A DNA stretch of 64,000 bases. It comes from Polyangiaceae bacterium (lineage in GTDB: Bacteria > Myxococcota_A > Polyangia > Polyangiales > Polyangiaceae). Both the position numbers and the translations under genes were made by a program. Under the pieces are notes generated by a model. The model saw nothing but the letters and a program-made list of their open reading frames with translations, searched no databases and was not told the origin of the DNA. The stretch lies in contig JADLEQ010000040.1 in assembly GCA_020846005.1 (NCBI GenBank), forward strand, positions 62,001-126,000. Reading direction: 5' to 3'. Positions within the stretch are counted from its first letter, which is position 1. Each line of letters begins with the position of its first letter. Positions 1-8,948 of the stretch are shown piece by piece.

Positions 1-3000
1 GCGTCGCCGCCTGGTAGAGGGCGCCCTTCTGAGCGTCCAGATCCTCGAGGATCTGAGCCTTGCGCTGCAGGATGAGCGACATGTCGGCGTAGCGCTCGGT
101 CGCCTGGAAGAGCGCCTCGAGCGACTCCGCGGCCGCCAGGTTGGTCGGGTCGATGTGGAGCACCCGCCGGTACAGCTCGATCGCGCGATCGACGTCGCCG
201 ACCTCGTTCTGCAGGACGCGCGCCGCGAGCGTGCAGAGCTGGCTCCCGAGCTCGGGCTCTCCCTGCTCACCGGCGAGCCGCTCGAGCACGTTCGCGTGGT
301 CGAGGGATCGGCCGGTGGCGCGGGCCAGGCGGTCGAGTCCCTCCCGCGTCTCCTCGTGGGCCGGGTCGACGGCCAAGGCCCGCGCCAGGGTGTCGAACGC
401 CGCGCTCGGGTCGGAGGCGGCGTCCTCGTAGAGCGCCGCGATCTGGTGCAGCAGCTCGACCCGGCGCGCCGGATCCTCCGCGCGCCGGACCTGGACCTCG
501 TGGACGCCGATGAGCTTCGCGTAGTCCCCCGCCTGCCGGTAGAGGGGCTCGAGGATCTCGGCGATGGACAGCTCGTTCTCGGGCGCCGCGCCCAGGCGCT
601 CCAGCGCAGCCAGCGCCGTGGCGTTGGCGGGATCGCGGTCGAGCACCTGGCGGTAGCCCTCGATCGCGGCCTCGAGCTCGCCCATCTGCGACTCGCGGAG
701 CGCCGCGAGCCGCAACATCAACGCGAGCTGAGCCTCGTCCGTCGGGGCGAGCTCGAGCTGGGTCTCCAGGTTGGCAGCGAGCTCCCCCCAGGCGCGCTGG
801 CGGGTGAACAGCGCGTCGAGCGCCGCGAGGGCGACCTGGCTCGCGGGATCGAGCGCCAGCACCTCGCGGTAGGCCGCGATGGCCTCGTCGGGCTTACCGA
901 GCCGCTCCTCGTACACCTGCGCCATCTGCGCGTAGAGCGCCTCGCGCTCGGCGCCGTCACCCGCCAGATCGATGCGGCGCCGGTGGACGCCGATCAGCTG
1001 CTCCCAGTGGCCCGTCCTCGCGTAGAGCGCTTCCATCGCGGCGAGCGCGTCGGCGTCCGACGGGTCGAGCGACAGGACGCGCTCGTAACCCTGGGCCGCC
1101 TGCTCGACGCGCCCGAGGCGCTCCTCGGTCGCGGCGAGCCGCAGCCAGTAGTCACGCGCGAGCGCCTGATCGGACACGCTCGAGGCGACCTTCTCGTAGA
1201 TCCCGATGAGCGAGTCCCAAGCGTTCGCGGCCTCGGCGAGCTGTTCGAGCTCCTGGCGTGACTCCACCAGGGAGGGATCTTCGGCGAGCGCGCGCGCCTG
1301 AGCGTCGAGCGCTCGCTTCACGTCCGGCAGGTTGTTGGCCGCCGTCGACGCGGCCTTACGGAGGAGCGCCACCCTGCGCTGCTGGTCCGACTCCGCGGCG
1401 ACGAGGATCTCGAGAGCGCCCAGGAGCCGCTCCCAGTCCTCGCGCCCCTCGTAGATGCTCTCCAAGATCGTGGCCGCGTCGGCTCGGAGCTCCGGGTGCT
1501 CGAGGAACCCTTCGAGCGCCAGGCGGGCGCCCTCGTGGTCCGGATCGACGAACAGGATCTCGCGGTGGTTCTCCAGCGCGCCGCGCTCGTCCCCGAGGCG
1601 GGTCGCGAGGGTCCCAGCGAGCCGGAACTTGAAGTCGATGAGCTGTCGATCGTCGACATCGAGATCGATGCGCCGCCGCAGGACCTCCGCGTACGCCTCC
1701 CAGCTCTCGGTCTGCAGGTAGAGACGGTCGAGCGCCTCGAGCGCGGCCGCGTCCGCCGGATCGTCCTCCAGCACCGCCTGGTACGTCTCGATCGCGCGCG
1801 CCGCGTCGCCGATGGCGTCCCGGTACAGGGTCGCGATCTCGAACAGGATCTGCTTGCGCGTGGCGGCGTCGTCGGCGAGCTCCCGCTTCCGCGAGTAGAC
1901 CTCCAGCAGCTCGTGCCAGCGGCTCGCCTGCCGGTAGAGCCGCTCGAGCGCCTCGATCGCGGCGGGGTTCTGCGAGTCTGCGTCGTACACGGCGCGGTAC
2001 GCCGTGAGCGCGTCGTCGACGCGCCCCACCTCGTCGACCAGGATGCGACCGAGGCGTAGTCGCAGCGCCGCCGCGCCGTCGGCGTCGCTCGCCGCGTCCG
2101 CCTCTTCGACGGCGGCCGCGTAGGCGCCGATGAGGTCGTCCCAGCGACCGGTCGCCTTCGCCGCGCGCTCCGCGTCGGCCTGGCTCGTCTCGTCGCCGGG
2201 GGCGATGCGGAACGCCTCCAAGAATCGCTCGAACGCCTTGGCCTCGTCCTTCAGGCGCGCCTCGTAGAGCGCCGCGACCTCGCGGAGGAGCTCCAGCCGC
2301 TCGCCTGGGTCCTCGACGTGCCCGAGCTTGACCTCGATGGCGGTCGCCAGGCCTTTCGAGTTGTTCGCGGAGGCGTAGATCGGGACGAGGCGCTGGGCCG
2401 CGAGCAGGTGGTTCGGCTCGATGCTGAGCACCTTCTCGTAGGCCTTCGCCGCGCGGTCCGGCTTGCCCTTCTGGGTCATCCAGAGCTCGGCGATCTTCAC
2501 CAGCATGCCGATGCGCTGCGCGTCGTCCTCGGCCTTCGCCTCGTTGCTCTCGAGCACGCGGATGAACTCATCCCACTTGCCGGTGTCGGCGTAGAAGACC
2601 TCGAGGTCGTCCCACCGCCCGAGGGTGACGTAGCGCTTCTTGAGCTGCTCCTGCGCTCGACGGTCGTCGGGCTGGAGGGTGAGGAGCATCTGATACGCGT
2701 CGACGGCACGGGCGTCGTCCTTCAATCGGTCGCCGGCGACGGCGCCCAGCTTGTTCAGGAGCTCGATCTTCTCCTTGGTGTCGTACGTCAGCTCCGCGAG
2801 GTGAGCGAGCGCGTCCGCGAGCTTCTCGTACTCGCGCGAGCGCTCGTAGAGCTGCGTGAGCGCGCCGAGCGCGTCGAGATCGTCGGCGTCGTCCTCGAGG
2901 ACGACGGCCCACAGCTCCACGCAGACCTCGGGCTTCTTCACCCGCTCGGTGGCGAGCTTCGCGATCTCCTTGAACGCCGCCGCGCGCGCCGGGCCCGGTG

Positions 3001-4624
3001 GGAGCTGGGCGGCTTCGTTGCGGTTCAGGCCGATCAGCTTCTCCCAGTCACGCCGCTTCTCGTACGCGCCTCGGAGGTATTCGATCGCGGTCGCCTCGTC
3101 GGGCTGGAAGGCGACGACTCGCTCGTACGCCTTGACGGCCTCGGCGGCGTTCGAGAACTTGTTGGCGAAGAGGTCCGCCGCGCGGAGGAACAGCTCCACG
3201 CGCTCGACGTCGTCCGGCACGGCCTCCGCGAGCTGGACGAGCGTCTTCACCGCCTCGTTGGCGCGCTTCTGCGCCTCTTGCTGCGCGAGCTTGTCGCGCA
3301 GCGCCTGCACCGCTGCCGGATCGGCGGCCCCCGCCGACGGCGCGGGCGGCGCGGCCGACGGCGCAGCGGGCGGCGCAGCCGACGGCGCGGCGGGCGGCGC
3401 CTCCGATGCCGGCGCAGGCGCGACGGACGGCGCGACGGGCGACGGCGACGGCGTGACGGGCGCCTCCGCGACCGCGGCCGGCGCCGGCGTGCTGCGCGCC
3501 TCGGGCGCGCTGCTCAGGCGCGCGCCGATCTGAGCCTCGAAGGCCGCGAGGCTGGGGTGGCTGGCGTCGACCGCCGCGAGGCGCTCGAAGAAGCCTCGCG
3601 CCCGGATCAAATCGCCGAGCTCACGCCACGCGGTGAGGCCGGCGACCGCGAGGAGGTAGCGGTGCTCGCCGCCGTCTCCGCCCGCGCGGGCGACCTCGTC
3701 GGCCAGCGCGACGACCCGCGCCCAGTCGCCGCCACGGGCCCCCACGTGATCACGCAGCCACGCGAACGCGGCGTCGCGATCCGGCGCGAGGCGTAGCGCG
3801 GCCTCGAGCAGCTCGGCGCCGAGCTCCGCGTTCTGGTGACGAAGCGCCCAGCGAAGCCCGAAGCGGAAGGCCGCCGCGGCGCGCGTCGCGGCGTCGGCCG
3901 ACGCGGCGAGCACCTCACGCTGCAGCGTGGCGAGCTCCTCGAACCGCTGCGTCTCCGCCAACATCCCCTCGTAGAGCGCGGCGGCGACGTCGCTGGACGG
4001 ATCGGCGGCGTACGCCCTCTTCAGCAGCGCCTCCACCTCCCCGGGCGCGAAGCGACGCGCGACGCGCGACGCGCGCAGGAAGCAACGCGCGCGCTCGGGT
4101 CCCGTCCCCGCGGCGTGGCCCGCGCGGAGGAGCGAGGCGATCCGCTCCTGCCACTGGTCGTCCGACGTCTGGACGTCCTCGAGCAGCTCGCTCACCCGCT
4201 CGCCGCCACCCGCCTGGAGCGCGCGCGCGTACGCCTCGGTGGCGCGCTCGAAGTCGTTCTGGTCGCAGAGCACGCCGCCGAGCTCCTCGCCGAGGAGCGC
4301 CGCGTCCTGGGCGGCTGGCGCGTTCTTCAGCTGCAGCTCGAGCAGCTTCTGGACCATGTTGAGCTTGCCGAGCTCCCAGTAGACCGCGCGGGCCTCGGCC
4401 AGCGCCTCGAGCAGCGACGGATCCAGCTTGAAGGCGTCCTGAAAGTGCTTGAGCGCCTTCACGCTCTGGAGGAAATGCTCGTGGAGGAGCCGGCCGAGCA
4501 GGAGGTGGAGGCGCGCCTTCGTGGTCGCGGCGTCCGAGCCGGCCAGCCCGTGCTCCACGGCTTCGACCGCGCCCAGCCAATCCTGGTGGCTCGTGAGTAG
4601 GTTCACACGCTGCTCGAGATCCAT
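1..4624 (-). CDS. Giant cytoplasmic TPR protein (3' end outside window); possible GltI-like scaffold
   Basis: The frame is open from an ATG at 4624 to the window edge, at least 1541 residues, so the C-terminus is missing. The start is supported by AGAGGAAG just upstream. There is no signal peptide or membrane segment, so the protein should be cytoplasmic. Residues 1-370 and 440 onward are back-to-back TPR-like helical pairs, many with a recurring core of the form A-I-E-x-Y-R-x-V-L-x-x-D-P. A Pro/Ala/Ser linker separates the two arrays at about residues 375-435. It is last in the glt-like row, 123 bp after a TPR lipoprotein. In Myxococcus xanthus a very large TPR protein (GltI) belongs to the same gliding cluster; I infer equivalence from size, topology and position only. 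A generic TPR scaffold is the alternative. Confidence 0.8.
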   Translation of the reverse strand, partial: MDLEQRVNLLTSHQDWLGAVEAVEHGLAGSDAATTKARLHLLLGRLLHEHFLQSVKALKHFQDAFKLDPSLLEALAEARAVYWELGKLNMVQKLLELQLKNAPAAQDAALLGEELGGVLCDQNDFERATEAYARALQAGGGERVSELLEDVQTSDDQWQERIASLLRAGHAAGTGPERARCFLRASRVARRFAPGEVEALLKRAYAADPSSDVAAALYEGMLAETQRFEELATLQREVLAASADAATRAAAAFRFGLRWALRHQNAELGAELLEAALRLAPDRDAAFAWLRDHVGARGGDWARVVALADEVARAGGDGGEHRYLLAVAGLTAWRELGDLIRARGFFERLAAVDASHPSLAAFEAQIGARLSSAPEARSTPAPAAVAEAPVTPSPSPVAPSVAPAPASEAPPAAPSAAPPAAPSAAPPAPSAGAADPAAVQALRDKLAQQEAQKRANEAVKTLVQLAEAVPDDVERVELFLRAADLFANKFSNAAEAVKAYERVVAFQPDEATAIEYLRGAYEKRRDWEKLIGLNRNEAAQLPPGPARAAAFKEIAKLATERVKKPEVCVELWAVVLEDDADDLDALGALTQLYERSREYEKLADALAHLAELTYDTKEKIELLNKLGAVAGDRLKDDARAVDAYQMLLTLQPDDRRAQEQLKKRYVTLGRWDDLEVFYADTGKWDEFIRVLESNEAKAEDDAQRIGMLVKIAELWMTQKGKPDRAAKAYEKVLSIEPNHLLAAQRLVPIYASANNSKGLATAIEVKLGHVEDPGERLELLREVAALYEARLKDEAKAFERFLEAFRIAPGDETSQADAERAAKATGRWDDLIGAYAAAVEEADAASDADGAAALRLRLGRILVDEVGRVDDALTAYRAVYDADSQNPAAIEALERLYRQASRWHELLEVYSRKRELADDAATRKQILFEIATLYRDAIGDAARAIETYQAVLEDDPADAAALEALDRLYLQTESWEAYAEVLRRRIDLDVDDRQLIDFKFRLAGTLATRLGDERGALENHREILFVDPDHEGARLALEGFLEHPELRADAATILESIYEGREDWERLLGALEILVAAESDQQRRVALLRKAASTAANNLPDVKRALDAQARALAEDPSLVESRQELEQLAEAANAWDSLIGIYEKVASSVSDQALARDYWLRLAATEERLGRVEQAAQGYERVLSLDPSDADALAAMEALYARTGHWEQLIGVHRRRIDLAGDGAEREALYAQMAQVYEERLGKPDEAIAAYREVLALDPASQVALAALDALFTRQRAWGELAANLETQLELAPTDEAQLALMLRLAALRESQMGELEAAIEGYRQVLDRDPANATALAALERLGAAPENELSIAEILEPLYRQAGDYAKLIGVHEVQVRRAEDPARRVELLHQIAALYEDAASDPSAAFDTLARALAVDPAHEETREGLDRLARATGRSLDHANVLERLAGEQGEPELGSQLCTLAARVLQNEVGDVDRAIELYRRVLHIDPTNLAAAESLEALFQATERYADMSLILQRKAQILEDLDAQKGALYQAAT
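3331..3445. repeat. Degenerate GC-rich repeat coding the Pro/Ala linker of the giant TPR protein
   Basis: Imperfect copies of a motif around GGCGGCGCAGCCGACGGCGC are arranged in tandem. On the minus strand they encode an Ala/Pro/Ser-rich linker between two TPR arrays. The repeat is in phase, so copy-number change would alter linker length without breaking the frame. Confidence 0.6.
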
Positions 4625-4747
4625 GCTTCCTCTGGGGACTTGCGATCGTGGCGGCGAGGCAACCGGCCCGCGCGGCGCGCGGCTGCTCTCGAGGCGAAGG
4701 AGAAGTCCGCGCGGGCGGTCGACGCCTCGCGCGTTAGTGGTCGAAGG

Positions 4748-5677
4748 TCAGTCGATCTTTCCGCCGAGCTGCTGGATGCGAGAGTTCGCGTCCGCGCACT
4801 CGTCCTTGTACTTGGTCGCGTTCGCGCTCCGGCAGGCTCGCTTGACGAAGGCCTTGAGCATCTGGATGGCCTTCTCCCGCTGCGGCGGCTGGCTCGCCGC
4901 GTAGGCGCTACCCAGGTTGAAGGAGATCTCGGGGTGCGTGTCGCCGGCGAATTCGTTCGCCTTCTCCAGCGCCACTACCATCGCCGCCGTGTCGCCCGAG
5001 CCCTGCGCGGCGACCGCGACCATCGAGTAGATGGTGTAGAGGTTGTCCTTCGTGTCCTCGCGCGGGGGGATGAGCCGCGTGCCCTCCTTCAGGATCGCCT
5101 CGGCGTCCTTGTAGAGGCGCATCGACATCAGGATCTCGGCGACCTCGCCGTAGAAATACGGCTGCGTCGGGTCGTGCTCGATCGCCTTGATGTAGTTCTC
5201 GATCGCGGCCTGCTCGTCCCCCGTCCAGAGGTGGGCCTGCCCCAGGAAGTGGTAGCACTCGGCGAAGTTCGGGTCCTTCTGAGTGCACTGCTTGAGGGGC
5301 TCTTTCGCCTCCTCGTACACGTCCTTGTTGTTGGCGTCCCCCTCGGCCTTCTTGATGAGCGCGTAGCCACGCTCGAACCAGTAATCGGCGAACTCCGGCG
5401 CGGCCTGGACGGCCCGCGCCATCGTCGAGGCGGCCTTGTCCCAGTCCTCCTTCTTCTTGTACGCCTGCCCGAGCTTCTTGATGATCCGATGGTTCGTCGG
5501 ATCGAGCTGGACGGCCTGCTCGTACTTCTGGATCGCCCCCTCGACGTTCACCTTGTAGGCTTGGTCGCCTTGGTTCGCGAGGTTGATCGCCTCGATGTGG
5601 TCGCGGCTGCAGCCGCCCGTGACGGCCAGCATCCCGACCAGCGAGGCCGCGGCCCCGAACAATTCACGTGCTCTCAT
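4748..5677 (-). CDS. TPR repeat lipoprotein in the glt-like row
   Basis: This 309-residue protein starts at the ATG at 5677, preceded by GGGAGAG; the longer open frame upstream has no better site. The N-terminus is a lipoprotein signal ending in VTGGC, with Cys23 as the likely lipidated residue. From residue 30 on it is a run of TPR units with typical N-x-A-Y-x-x-x-x-D-x-A and L-D-P-T features, including a well-formed set at about 30-130 and 160-290. It lies between gltG and the giant TPR gene, all on the minus strand, so it probably serves the same envelope complex as an outer- or inner-membrane-anchored adaptor. I do not recognise a named orthologue. Confidence 0.85.
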   Translation of the reverse strand: MRARELFGAAASLVGMLAVTGGCSRDHIEAINLANQGDQAYKVNVEGAIQKYEQAVQLDPTNHRIIKKLGQAYKKKEDWDKAASTMARAVQAAPEFADYWFERGYALIKKAEGDANNKDVYEEAKEPLKQCTQKDPNFAECYHFLGQAHLWTGDEQAAIENYIKAIEHDPTQPYFYGEVAEILMSMRLYKDAEAILKEGTRLIPPREDTKDNLYTIYSMVAVAAQGSGDTAAMVVALEKANEFAGDTHPEISFNLGSAYAASQPPQREKAIQMLKAFVKRACRSANATKYKDECADANSRIQQLGGKID

Positions 5678-6061
5678 CCGAGCTCTCTCCCGTTGCTGTC
5701 CACCATGCGTTTCGCCCGCGCGTGGCAACGGAAGCGGCCGGCCAGCGCGCGCTCCGGCAGGGCGCGAGCCCGGCGAAGCGGCGGCCAGCATAGGCGGACG
5801 GGCCCTCTCAAGTAAAGGCCCGCGCCCGGCAGTTCGCCCCGATTTCAGCGGCTTTCGGCGCGCCCCCGCCGCGACGCCGGCGGCGGCGCGGCGCCCCCGC
5901 GGCGCCCCCGCGATCGCGGCGGGCGACGCGCGCCGTCGCGGCTCGAGCCGCCGACGTGATCGCGCCTCGCGAGGTCGGTCGCCGCCGGAGCGCGCCGCCG
6001 GAGCGCGCCGCCGGAGCGCCGGCAGCTCCCGGCGCGAGCGCCGGTCAGCTCCAGCTCGGGC
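5678..6061. repeat. 384-bp intergenic stretch with a 13-bp tandem repeat
   Basis: No gene is visible between gltG and the TPR lipoprotein. The stretch is very GC-rich. Three perfect copies of GCCGCCGGAGCGC lie at 5981-6019, and a 7-bp inverted repeat (GCGCCGG, 6-nt loop, CCGGCGC) follows at 6016-6035. There is no T-tract, so it is not a classical intrinsic terminator. Confidence 0.6.
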
Positions 6062-8125
6062 TCACCCGGGCGAGAACATGATCGGATAGACGACCGTCAC
6101 GATGCCGCCCTCCGGCTGTGGGAAGGACAGCCCGTAGTACGCGCGGACGACGCACCCGACGACCCCGGAGTCCGGGATGTCCGAGCCGCCGTTCGACACG
6201 TTCGACACGGAGCCGTCTCGACCGATGACGAACCGGACGGAGACGCGCCCCTCGAGGTTCGGGTTCCGAGAGAGGCCCTGCTCGTAGCACATGCGGAAGC
6301 GGCCGTAGTTCTGCCGGACGATGCGCTGGATGACCTCCGGAGGGAGGCGGCCGCTCACCTGCGTCGCGCCCATGCGGACCTTCGGCGCCTTCGACTTGTG
6401 CGCCCCGCCGAGCCGCCCGTGGCCGGAACCGAAGCCCTGCCCGGTGCCGGTACCGGCGCCGTGGCCCAGCGTCCCGATGGAACCGAGGCCGATGCCTTCG
6501 CCGCGACCGCCGCCGCCCTCGCCGATGCCGGAGAGCCCGAGGCCCCCCGCGCCGAAGGCGTCGCCGATCTCGTCGCCCCACATGTTGCCGCGGGCGCTCA
6601 CGTCGTCCATGCCGAGCGAGGTGTCGCGGCCCCACGGCGCGGTCGGCGCGTTGGGATCACCGGCCGCGCCGGTGTTGAGGAGCCCGATCATGCCGAACTC
6701 GGTCGCCTCACGCAGCGCGGCCTGGCGCGCGAGGTGCGGATCGGGGTTGTCCTTCGGCCCCTGGACGGCGTAGCGCTTGTTCGTCGCTTTCGTCGTCGGG
6801 TTGCCCATCGAGCCCTCCTCGCCCTTGGCGCGAGTGCCCGTGCCGCCCTCCTTGTTGTCGGCCTTGTCCTGGGTGACCTCCTCGGTCTCCTTCTCCTCCA
6901 TCTCGCGCTCGGCCGCGGAGTTGAGGAACTGCTGGATGAGCACGAGCTGGCTCTTGTCGATGTCCTCGTCGCCGAGCAGGCCCGACGGCGGGATCGCGAA
7001 CGCGAGCGCCCCGATGAACCCGCCGACCGAGAGGAACGCGAGCCCGAAATAGGCGAACACCGTCCAGTCCGTCCCTGCCCCCATCCCGCGCGGCACCGGC
7101 TTCCCCGCGTTCACCGCCGAGACCTGGAAGACGAAGCCCCCGAGCTCGACGCGCGCGCGGCTCCCGCCGCCGAGCGCGATCTGCTGCGCGCCGCTCAGCT
7201 CGGCGCACGGCTGCGCCTTGGCGCGAGCCTCGTCCACCGTCATACGCCCCTGGCCAGCGATCTCGACGTGGCCCTTGGCGCCCGCCGGGAGCACGACGCT
7301 GGCTCCGCCGGCGCCCCCGAGGACGATGGGCATGCGGGTGGTGCCGAGCTTCTCGGATGGGACGAAGAAGTCGGTCGTGACGTTCTTCCCCTCCTCCTCG
7401 CCGATGTAGAAGTTCCTCGGCGGGGTGAGGTGCGAGACGTGGATCACGTTCGTACCCCAGAGGATCATGACCTCGACGGACTGGACGTGGGGCAGCTCCA
7501 CCTCGTCCGAGCTCACGTCGGGGCCGCTCTTCACCAGCGTGTAGGTGTACGTGCCGGGCGGCGCGTCATCGGGGACCGCGAGGCTCGACCCCTTGGACAC
7601 GCTGGCGAACGGGTTGGCGGACGCCACCTCGAACGGGTTGCTCGCGGCCGCGAACGGCGCCGACGCGCCCGCCGCAGCAGCGAACGGGTTCGCCGCCGCG
7701 GCCGGCGCGGACGCGGCCGCGAACGGCGACGAAGCTCCCCCCGCGAACGGGTTGGCCGATGCCGACGGCGCCGCGGCGGCCGGCGCGGGCGCCGGCGCAG
7801 GCTGGGCCTCGGCGCCGGGCGCGTCCGCGCTCTCCAGCGAGATCCGCGTCCCGCCGATCAGGATCTGATCGCCGACGTGGAGCTTGCACTTGTTGACCCG
7901 GGCGCCGTTCACCATCGTCCCCGGCTCGTTGCCGAGGTCGATGAGCGTCACGTCCTCCGGGCCGGCGACCTCGATCACCGCGTGCATGCGCGACGCTTGC
8001 TCGTCGTCCACGCGCAGGTGGCTCTTGGGATCCTTGCCCACCTTGACGATGTCCTGCGCGATCGTCTCGCGGCGCAGGAGGGCATCGTTCTGATACAGCG
8101 CGAACGTCAGGACGGCCTTGGCCAT
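6062..8125 (-). CDS. gltG: GltG-like inner-membrane FHA / TonB-C (AgmX/PglI type) protein
   Basis: 687 residues, ATG at 8125 with GAGGAA upstream. Residues about 22-100 form a forkhead-associated domain (VGKDPKSHL, SRMHAVIE, NEPGTMVNG), expected to bind phosphothreonine in the cytoplasm. An Ala/Pro linker at 105-178 carries repeated xPFA motifs. A second folded region spans 190-345. A single membrane segment lies at about 355-377. A charged stretch (400-450) and a Gly-rich linker (520-575) lead to a C-terminal TonB-like domain at 587-687 with the AgmX/PglI hallmarks (MCYEQGL, NPNLEGRV). This exact order is that of M. xanthus GltG/NfsG, which links the cytoplasm to periplasmic partners. The neighbours GltC/D/E/F fit. 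FHA changes: GK replaces the usual GR, and PGT the usual NGT, so phosphopeptide binding is uncertain. Confidence 0.9.
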   Translation of the reverse strand: MAKAVLTFALYQNDALLRRETIAQDIVKVGKDPKSHLRVDDEQASRMHAVIEVAGPEDVTLIDLGNEPGTMVNGARVNKCKLHVGDQILIGGTRISLESADAPGAEAQPAPAPAPAAAAPSASANPFAGGASSPFAAASAPAAAANPFAAAAGASAPFAAASNPFEVASANPFASVSKGSSLAVPDDAPPGTYTYTLVKSGPDVSSDEVELPHVQSVEVMILWGTNVIHVSHLTPPRNFYIGEEEGKNVTTDFFVPSEKLGTTRMPIVLGGAGGASVVLPAGAKGHVEIAGQGRMTVDEARAKAQPCAELSGAQQIALGGGSRARVELGGFVFQVSAVNAGKPVPRGMGAGTDWTVFAYFGLAFLSVGGFIGALAFAIPPSGLLGDEDIDKSQLVLIQQFLNSAAEREMEEKETEEVTQDKADNKEGGTGTRAKGEEGSMGNPTTKATNKRYAVQGPKDNPDPHLARQAALREATEFGMIGLLNTGAAGDPNAPTAPWGRDTSLGMDDVSARGNMWGDEIGDAFGAGGLGLSGIGEGGGGRGEGIGLGSIGTLGHGAGTGTGQGFGSGHGRLGGAHKSKAPKVRMGATQVSGRLPPEVIQRIVRQNYGRFRMCYEQGLSRNPNLEGRVSVRFVIGRDGSVSNVSNGGSDIPDSGVVGCVVRAYYGLSFPQPEGGIVTVVYPIMFSPG

Positions 8126-8173
8126 GGAACTTCCTCGGGTGACACGTGGGGGCGCGGCGCCCCGGCGGTGGGA

Positions 8174-8443
8174 TCAGATGTTCTCGACGGACTTGAGCAT
8201 CTCCGGCACGAAGGACGTGCGCGGGCGGATCAGCGTGGAGCGCGCCGCCTTTGGGCGCACGCGGATGGTGGCGTCGTTCGGCCCGAAGCCGCCCGCGTTC
8301 AGCGGATCGTCCTCGAACGAGTACCCGTACCCCTCATCGCTCGACTCGGCCTTCGCGCGCGCCCCCTGCGCGAACGCGACCGGGGCGAGAGCCAAGAGGG
8401 ACAGCCCGCAGGCGACCGAGATCAGGATCTTGCGCTTCGACAT
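8174..8443 (-). CDS. gltF: Small periplasmic protein, GltF-like by size and position
   Basis: 89 residues from the ATG at 8443, with GAGGAGA correctly spaced upstream. Residues 1-25 are a clear cleavable signal peptide ending in AFAQG. The mature part is short and hydrophilic, with a conserved-looking IRVRPKAARSTLIRPRTSFVPEML tail split across two Arg/Pro patches. It sits 48 bp upstream of gltG and follows gltE, exactly the place of gltF in the M. xanthus cluster; the assignment rests on position, length and export signal, not on a domain. Confidence 0.65.
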   Translation of the reverse strand: MSKRKILISVACGLSLLALAPVAFAQGARAKAESSDEGYGYSFEDDPLNAGGFGPNDATIRVRPKAARSTLIRPRTSFVPEMLKSVENI

Positions 8444-8948
8444 GGTGAAGTCTCCTCGAAAACTTCCGGGAATTGCAGCGTCAGTGTACTCCGGAGGGCC
8501 CGGCATCGTCAACGGGAAAGCGGGCTGGGGCGGAAGGATTCAGTCGCGGGGGGAGGGCACGGAGACTCGATACGCAGCGCCTCGTACGCAGCGCCTCGTA
8601 CGCAGCGCCCGGATGGATCGTGATCGGATCGGCCAGGAGCGGGCTCGGACGGGGGGCGCGCGCTCGGGCCTTGAGGCCGCGAGCACACGATACTGCTCGC
8701 GACCGACAGCGCCTTCGCGGCGAGGTTCCCGACATCGGTGACGTGAGCTGAAGAAATTCACACAGCCACACGGCACTCTTCCACCGAGCCGACAATCACC
8801 CGACACCAGCGGCCGAGCGCACCTGGTCGTGTGCAGCGGACCCGGGACGCCTGCTCCGCCCGCGGCAGCTGCGGGGCGCGCGCCGGGTGCGCCTCATGGT
8901 TCCGCGGCCGGGCCGCCCGCTCGCGCGAGGCGCCCGGCCCGCGTGCCC
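8444..8948. repeat. 505-bp intergenic stretch with 14-bp tandem repeat (8571-8609)
   Basis: No credible gene lies between gltE and gltF. TACGCAGCGCCTCG occurs 2.8 times in tandem at 8571-8609. A less GC-rich patch at 8740-8790 could hold a promoter for gltF-gltG, but no convincing -35/-10 pair is seen. The gap is long compared with the 22-48 bp spacing elsewhere in the row, so gltF-gltG may be transcribed separately. Confidence 0.5.

Noticed and set aside
155-3796. Long plus-strand open frames across the giant TPR gene
   Set aside because: They are mirror frames of TPR repeats (RRVRRLE-type composition) and lack ribosome sites or motifs.
5909-6060. CRISPR or attachment-site origin for the short tandem arrays
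   Set aside because: Units are 13-15 bp with no spacers, no cas genes, no integrase or tRNA-adjacent direct repeats; they are simple minisatellites.
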